A DNA stretch of 64,000 nucleotides from Scatophagus argus (taxonomy: Eukaryota > Chordata > Actinopteri > Scatophagidae), in assembly GCF_020382885.2 (NCBI RefSeq), contig NC_058498.1, forward strand, positions 7,972,501 to 8,036,500, written 5' to 3'. Every line of letters starts with the position of its first letter. Positions within the stretch are counted from its first letter, which is position 1. The notes below the pieces were generated by a model. It searched no databases. It saw nothing but the letters and a program-made list of their open reading frames with translations, and was not told the DNA's origin. The translations under genes were made by a program, and so were the position numbers. Positions 55,201 through 64,000 of the stretch are shown here, piece after piece.

Positions 55201-57533
55201 GAAGGCTAGTGACTACTGAAGCCAGTTTTACTGGTCACATACGTTTGCATGTATTGGCAGTTTCTTTCGTGTGAGATAAAAGTAAGAATGTGGTGATGTG
55301 TCCCTTATCACCAGTCCTCAGAGCTCCTCGACGAGCTGGAAATCGAACTTGTCCCATTAAAGGGGACAAAGACAGAAACATACAGCGAGCACAAAGCCAT
55401 TGTGATAATAGAGAACCAGTCAGTGTTGGGGATTAAAGCAGATTAAACCAGATGAATGAGCCTGCAGAATGAACAGCTGCTCTTTGTCTCCTCCAGAAAC
55501 AAAGATTTGCGAACCTCGCCAAGTTCAAAGCCAGCGTCTACAAAATCCTGATTGCGACAGACGTGGCTGCCAGGTAAGAAGCATCGCTGAGCTGCTGCGT
55601 GTCTCAGGAATGATGTTGGTTTTTCATACATTAAAAAGTTTAGTCCGCAGCAAAATCATCTGTCAATCTTTCTCAAAGTGTCTGATTGAGAGTTTCAACA
55701 CAAATGGCTGTAGAGTGACTGAGATCACCTTGTTCTGACATCCTTCACGTTCTCTCTCAGGGGTTTGGATATTCCGTCCGTCCAGGTCGTCATCAACCAC
55801 AACACCCCCGGCCTTTCCAAGATCTACATCCACAGAGTCGGACGAACAGCAAGAGCAGGTTACCTTTGGCAACTTTTTAGTACCACCATCGTCCATCCAT
55901 CAATCCTTTTACATGTCTAAAATAAACGCAGCTCATTAAAGATGAGGTTTTCTTCCTCTGCAGGGAGGAATGGTGTGTCCATCACACTGGTGACTCAGTA
56001 CGACATCCACCTGGTCCAGTCCATCGAAGAACAGATTCGTAAGTTACATACAAACTTTTCCTTTGTGTGCATCTTCAGAGCTCAGCTGAAACTGTCGCCT
56101 ACCATGTAATTCCTCTGATGTGCATTTTCAGGCGAGTGTTTATTTTGATAGAATTATCAGATTATATTGTAGGCAGATCATCCAACCATCCATTTTCTAT
56201 ACCACTTATCCGTCATGGTCGCGGGGGGGCTGAGCTGGGCTAGGCTAGGGTAGGCTAGGCTGGGCTGGGCTGAAGCCTATCCCAGCTGACTACAGGCGAG
56301 AGGCGGGGTTCACCCTGGACTGGTCACCAGTCAATCGCAGGGCCAACACACAAAGACAGACAACCACACACTCTCACACTCACACCTAGGGGCAATGTGG
56401 AGTGTTCAGTTAACCTAATGTGCCGGAGAACCCGGAGAAAACCCACGCAGGCACAGGGAGAACATTCAAACTCCACATAGAAGGGCCCATACCAGGATTC
56501 GAACCTGGAACCCTCTTGCTATGAGGCAACAGTGCTACCCACACCGTGCTGCCCCCTGTAGGCAGATCATTCTATGCTAATCTTTTTTTTTTTTTTTTAC
56601 TTTTTTTAGAAATCTTGAGGTCAGCTTTTTCGATTTTCGTTTCAGAAAAGGAAATCGATCGAGATCAAGGTGCACAGACATCATCTCCAGTGTGTAAAAG
56701 TGTGGTGTAACTCCACAAACCTGTGTGTCGTTTCTGCAGAGTCGAAGCTGAAGGAATATCCTGTGGAGGAGAAAGAAGTCCTGAAGATCCTCACTCAAGT
56801 CAACGTGACCAGACGGGAGTGCGAAATAGTGCGCATGAATCTCTTCTTCATATTCAGCCTTGAGACAATTAGCGTTAACTGAATCTTCTTAATGTTTGGG
56901 ACTGTATTTTAACTCATGGGACTCTATTTTGACTCATTAAGTTCTTTACATTCCTCAGACTGACACTGTTGATTTCAGGTGCTAAATCATCACCTCGGAT
57001 TTTCTCATTAAAATGGCCGCAGTGTTTTGATGGCAAAAATGTTTCTGTTTTGTAGAAACTTGAATCGACAGACTTTGATGAGAAAAAGGAGATCAACAAG
57101 AGGAAACAGCTGATCTTGGAAGGGAAGGTAAGTTTTCTTTCTTCAACAGCAGGACAGTCAACAAGTCCAATGTGTGAACACTGAAGCAACAAAAGCAATT
57201 CTGATTATCAGGCAACGTTCTCGTGTCACTTTTTAGACTTAACACATTCCAGCATCAAACTATAATCCGTTAACGTGACTTTTGATTTGAGACGCCAGCT
57301 GTTATAATGATTTAAAAAGGGCCCGTTGTTGATATGTGCTCAAACTGCTCTTTCAGGATCCAGACCTGGAGGCCAAGAGGAGGGCCGAGCTGGAGAAGAT
57401 CAAGAGCCAGAAGAAGAAGTTCAAACAGAAAATCCAGGAGAACATTCAGAGACAGAAACGTGGACAGATGAAAAAGAATCTGACAAAGAGAAAACAGACA
57501 GAGAAGAAAAAGGCGACGCAGGCTGCAAAGTGA
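52267..57533 (+). CDS. ddx49: ATP-dependent RNA helicase DDX49 (Dbp8 family)
   Basis: Thirteen exons: 52267-52381, 52738-52861, 52985-53070, 53370-53491, 53717-53904, 54601-54741, 54999-55074, 55497-55573, 55761-55858, 55964-56038, 56740-56828, 57056-57127, 57357-57533. They total 1440 nt, giving 479 residues (human 483). All helicase motifs are intact: Q motif region [12 protein letters not shown], motif I AKTGSGKT (46-53), Ia PTREL, Ib TPGRL, II DEAD (152-155), III SAT (186-188), [32 protein letters not shown] (334-344). The C-terminus is Lys-rich ([10 protein letters not shown] onward), as in nucleolar proteins. The yeast relative Dbp8 acts in 18S rRNA processing, so a nucleolar role in small-subunit biogenesis is expected. 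The donor after exon 11 (GTGCGC) is weak, but the phase and the CEI-KLE junction support it. It is tail-to-tail with upf1. Confidence 0.97.
56182..56556 (-). mobile_element. tRNA-headed SINE with 14-bp target-site duplication
   Basis: The insertion in ddx49 intron 10 is flanked by perfect copies of TGTAGGCAGATCAT at 56168-56181 and 56557-56570. On the minus strand the head reads GGCAGCACGGTGTGGGTAGC (A-box-like), then GGTTCGAATCC (a perfect B-box, about 56493-56503 on plus as GGATTCGAACC). The body includes CCAGGGTGAACCCCGCCTC, and the tail GGTATAGAAAATGGATGG sits at the left end. A G/C-rich GGCTA-type expansion lies at about 56228-56272. The order head, body, tail and duplication shows a complete retroposed SINE. 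Confidence 0.85.
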
Positions 57534-57606
57534 AAACCGCTGTGACCCACGTGTATATACTCCAAGTTTTATTACTGTAAAATACCTGTAATATGTTAAG
57601 ATCTGC

Positions 57607-57612
57607 AATAAA
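57607..57612 (+). terminator. ddx49: ddx49 poly(A) signal
   Basis: AATAAA lies about 74 nt after the ddx49 stop, the first such signal downstream. Confidence 0.75.
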
Positions 57613-57639
57613 TCTGAAGACAATAACTCTTATACAAAT

Positions 57640-60600
57640 GAATCTTGTGAGAATTTCATATCATGAAGACAACCGCTCAAGTTGACAACCTTTATTGATT
57701 CAGCTTAACAAGGAGCCACCGTATTGTGATGAAACTTCACTGCAAATAAGACTCATCATCAAAAGGTATTTACATCACACTGAGCTCTCTAGTCCATTTG
57801 TTTAAATCTCTGCCTGCTGACACAGAATCAAAAGGTCTGGATGCAAACAACAACTAATCTACAACTGAATCACTTCTTCAATGATCACTGCACATCGCAA
57901 ATAATTGTGGCTCAGAAGATGGGGGGGGGGGGCCCAAGAACAAAAACACCAAAGCAATACAATAATATTACGGCAGCAGGTTCTTAAAGCTATAACATGT
58001 TAGGACTATAGCGTAATGGGTCGATATGTGAAACTAATGCAACGCACGAATCAAAAAGATTCGCACAATGTCAACGAAGCAGAACAAATTACAAGTCAAA
58101 CATGGCAACATCTAATTCCAAACATGATTGTCACGTGACTGCTGAAATGAGAAGCGGGTGAGTAACAGTGAAGTACATTCTTACTGTGCTCAGAAAGCGT
58201 CTTTCCTGGAAGAGTTAAAAAACTACAATCCCTTGGACAGTTTAAGGAGGAGATACAAAACTAACGAAGAAAAGGAAATGGCATCTGCCTCATTCCTGTT
58301 GTCAGCAAGTTGCTACAAAAACATTTTATTTATTCTTTTTTTTTTTTTTTTTTTTTTTAGTAAAACTTCACAAAATGGCTAAATAACACCAAACTGAACA
58401 AAACATGACACACCAAGCAAATCATCTTGACAAAAGCAAAGTCTGGATCAACTTGAGGTTCGGGTTCAAGCAGTTCTCCAGGAGGAGGGTTCAGGATCCA
58501 CGAAACATCTCAAGAGAAACTCTACAGGAATACATAACGCAGGCAAAACAGCTTTGCACAAACCAAAAGGAGAAGGAAAAGAAATTCTACCAGCCTTCAT
58601 TTGTTTTACTCCACAGAGAAGGAAGGTGGCTTTTTTTCATCCGCCCATCCTTTGAGGAAACGACCCAGCTGCTAAACTCAACTGACCTCATCATTACCTG
58701 GCCTGATTTTATTAAAAAAGATAAAATAAAACATCCTTCTTCTGTGGGATTCTTGAGCCCTCTGGTGTCTGGAAGGTGTTTTTTTTTTTAAATGCTGGTA
58801 GTTCGACTTTAACTACATTCATGCTTGTGCTGCAGCTGTTTATCTGAAGGTGACTGGTTTCATAGGCACTGATTAACGTTTTTCATTCACTTCCCATTGA
58901 TCTCCTGGCCATCCCCTAAATCAGCATTAACAGCATTTCTACTGTGTGTCACCAGGGTTTGGGAAAGTGTTAAAATATCTGAATCCACAAAGGAGCCAAA
59001 GACATTTCAAGATTACGCTGATTTTTTTTTTTTTTTAACTACAGGATTAAACCGAGTCTTCATTTTTTTGAACCCTTAATTACATTTAGATTTGTGTGGC
59101 TGGGCAATGTCAGTCAGTCTGGCTGTATTGCTTGTGATGTGAACATTATTCACAAACTCAATATTGCAGTGTGAACTGACTCTGGGTTTAAAACTCCCTC
59201 AAGGTGTGGTCTTCTACTGGGACTGACGCCGTGTTTCCCACTACATGTTGAACCCTGGTAAAGACCTGAAACTTGTTTTCCAGATGTGGAAACGCTCTCC
59301 TCCCCAGCCACCTTCCTTTTCTACTCCTTACCTGTGGTGAATTGATTGCCATGACCACCTGTAAGCCTCAGCTATCATCATCCTTCTTTTGCCCTCGTTT
59401 GGTTTCTTTCACCTCAAGCAGGGGTTTGTGTGATGAGTGTGGACAGTCCACAATCCCCTGAGGAATCGATCGACGCAAAGCATCCAAGCACTTGCCAATC
59501 TAAACGTACACAGAGTGTTTTAGAAAAGACTTCCGGTCATGAAGCACGGTGGGACATCAACAACCCCCGCTCTCGAAAGATTAGAATAAGGAAAAGCCTT
59601 CACTGAAACATCAAATGACATTGAATATTCAATGCTGGTCATGTTTGATAGTTTCAATGACTTTTTTGCAATTTTGTGCTCTGTGATAAGAAAGGTACTT
59701 CAGAGAAGAAAAACCTGTCCCATGATGATCGCGATATCGGTGGGATTCGCGCGCCATGCCTTGAAGAAAAAAGAAAAAAAAAAAAAAACAGCCTGAAGTC
59801 CCCGTGCCACTCCACCACTGATGTGTGGTCGAAACCATCCCATTAAAGACCTCGTGAGTGAACCAGTGGTTCTCAAGGCAAATGAAAGGTATTTCAATTC
59901 AAGGCTCTTTAATCTCAGACTCAAGCACAGAAACCGTGTTTTTATTTCCTCTCCGAAAGGGTGTGTCGAGTGCTTCATCCTTCAGAGGCTGCTGAGGTTC
60001 TTGAGCCCAATAGAAGATTGTTGGTGCCGCTCTCCTCTCATGATAATCCAAATTTTAAAAGATACAACCGACTTTTAGCATGGGGATTTTGTGTTGCCTG
60101 TTCCGATGGCTTTCTGTAAACCACGCGCCCCCCCCTTCCCTGCAAGTTTGGAGAACAAGTTGTTCAAATTCACCTGGAAAGCTTCAAACGGCATCTGGAG
60201 ATGAGACAGCTTTCCTTCCTTTCCTGGAGGCTGTGGGCTGAAGGGGCTGGCTGGATTGTTTTGTTGGGAGGTGAGCCTCATTTGGAATCCCATGAGACCA
60301 TTGGGAGGTCTCCCCCGTTTCCCTCAGCAGCTCGACCACATGCTGCCAGTTTCTCGACTTCCCTCCTTCGCTTTGCACGGACATCAATCGCTGCCTCTCG
60401 CTTGTTCATTCGGCCTCTCTTGGCATCTCCCTGTCCGTCTGTTCGTGCCCTCTTCTTCTTCTTCTTCTTCTACCCTCTGATGTCTCTTGCTGGTCATTGG
60501 TTTGGTTTCGCTATCCCGTCGCTTTCACTCAGTGGTGCTTCGGTTGTAGCAGAGGAAAACAGGTATCCATTTTATGTTTTTATTATTTCCCAGATTAAAA

Positions 60601-60780
60601 AGCCGACGAACTAAGCTCAGCTCAAGCCTAGCTCCCTTCTTCAAGTGACCTGCCAGACAAAAAACAGGTTTATAACCTTTTGTCCAGAATATTTTCCACC
60701 TAAATGTAATGACTGCACTGCTTCCCAAAGGTAAATAGCGCTATATTATAACTACAAAGACTGTTTTATGTACTTACACT
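57640..60780 (-). other. upf1: Probable long upf1 3'UTR
   Basis: No gene is supported between the upf1 stop and the ddx49 end. The minus strand has AATAAA at 57691-57696, close to the ddx49 poly(A) site. Poly-T tracts (for example 58338-58360 and 59020-59036 on plus) and G12 at 57921-57932 are present. If the distal signal is used, the 3'UTR would be about 3.1 kb. A nearer signal may be used instead. Confidence 0.45.
57691..57696 (-). terminator. upf1: Candidate distal upf1 poly(A) signal
   Basis: TTTATT on plus reads AATAAA on minus. It is only about 80 bp from the ddx49 signal on the other strand. Confidence 0.4.

Positions 60781-64000
<3,220 letters not shown>

Overview
This window looks like nuclear DNA of a ray-finned fish, most likely a percomorph. 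The genes are vertebrate with many short introns and GT-AG splice sites. The introns are AT-rich and full of CA/GT microsatellites. The dispersed repeats are types common in teleosts: L2/CR1-like LINE 3' ends with a (TTGAA)n tail, tRNA-headed SINEs, and AT-rich MITE-like elements. There is no sign of prokaryotic or viral organisation, and I see no CRISPR array, operon or novel defence-type system.

Five protein-coding genes can be supported. From left to right: (1) the 5' part of an uncharacterised, SAXO/TEX45-like gene on the minus strand (exons 2282-2798 and 1881-1990, rest not located); (2) uba52 on the plus strand, complete in four coding exons at 5002-6562 with a 5'TOP-type first exon near 4514; (3) homer3 on the minus strand, complete in nine coding exons spread over 38 kb (ATG at 49082, stop at 10854), 356 codons; (4) ddx49 on the plus strand, complete in 13 exons (52267-57533), 479 codons; (5) the C-terminal 464 codons of upf1 on the minus strand (63626-60781), whose remaining exons lie beyond the right edge. 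I joined all exons by hand and the reading phase closes at every junction.

Layout: uba52 and homer3 converge, homer3 and ddx49 diverge from a shared 3.2 kb interval, and ddx49 and upf1 converge with candidate poly(A) signals only about 80 bp apart. Most of the window (about 10.3-49 kb) is homer3 intron; its first intron alone is 15.4 kb. UBA52, HOMER3, DDX49 and UPF1 all map to human 19p13.11, so this is a conserved vertebrate block, but in different order and spacing. The genes do not form a pathway: they are a ubiquitin-ribosomal fusion, a postsynaptic scaffold, a nucleolar rRNA-processing helicase and the nonsense-mediated decay helicase.

The most interesting points are regulatory. One in-frame homer3 exon has a (TG)8 tract in place of a polypyrimidine tract and a GC donor. 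The homer3 intron after the EVH1-coding exons could be read through to give a Homer1a-like short form. A roughly 3 kb interval downstream of upf1 could be a long 3'UTR. A MITE-like element in the homer3 3' region carries its nearest poly(A) signal. A tRNA-headed SINE in a ddx49 intron has a perfect 14-bp target-site duplication.
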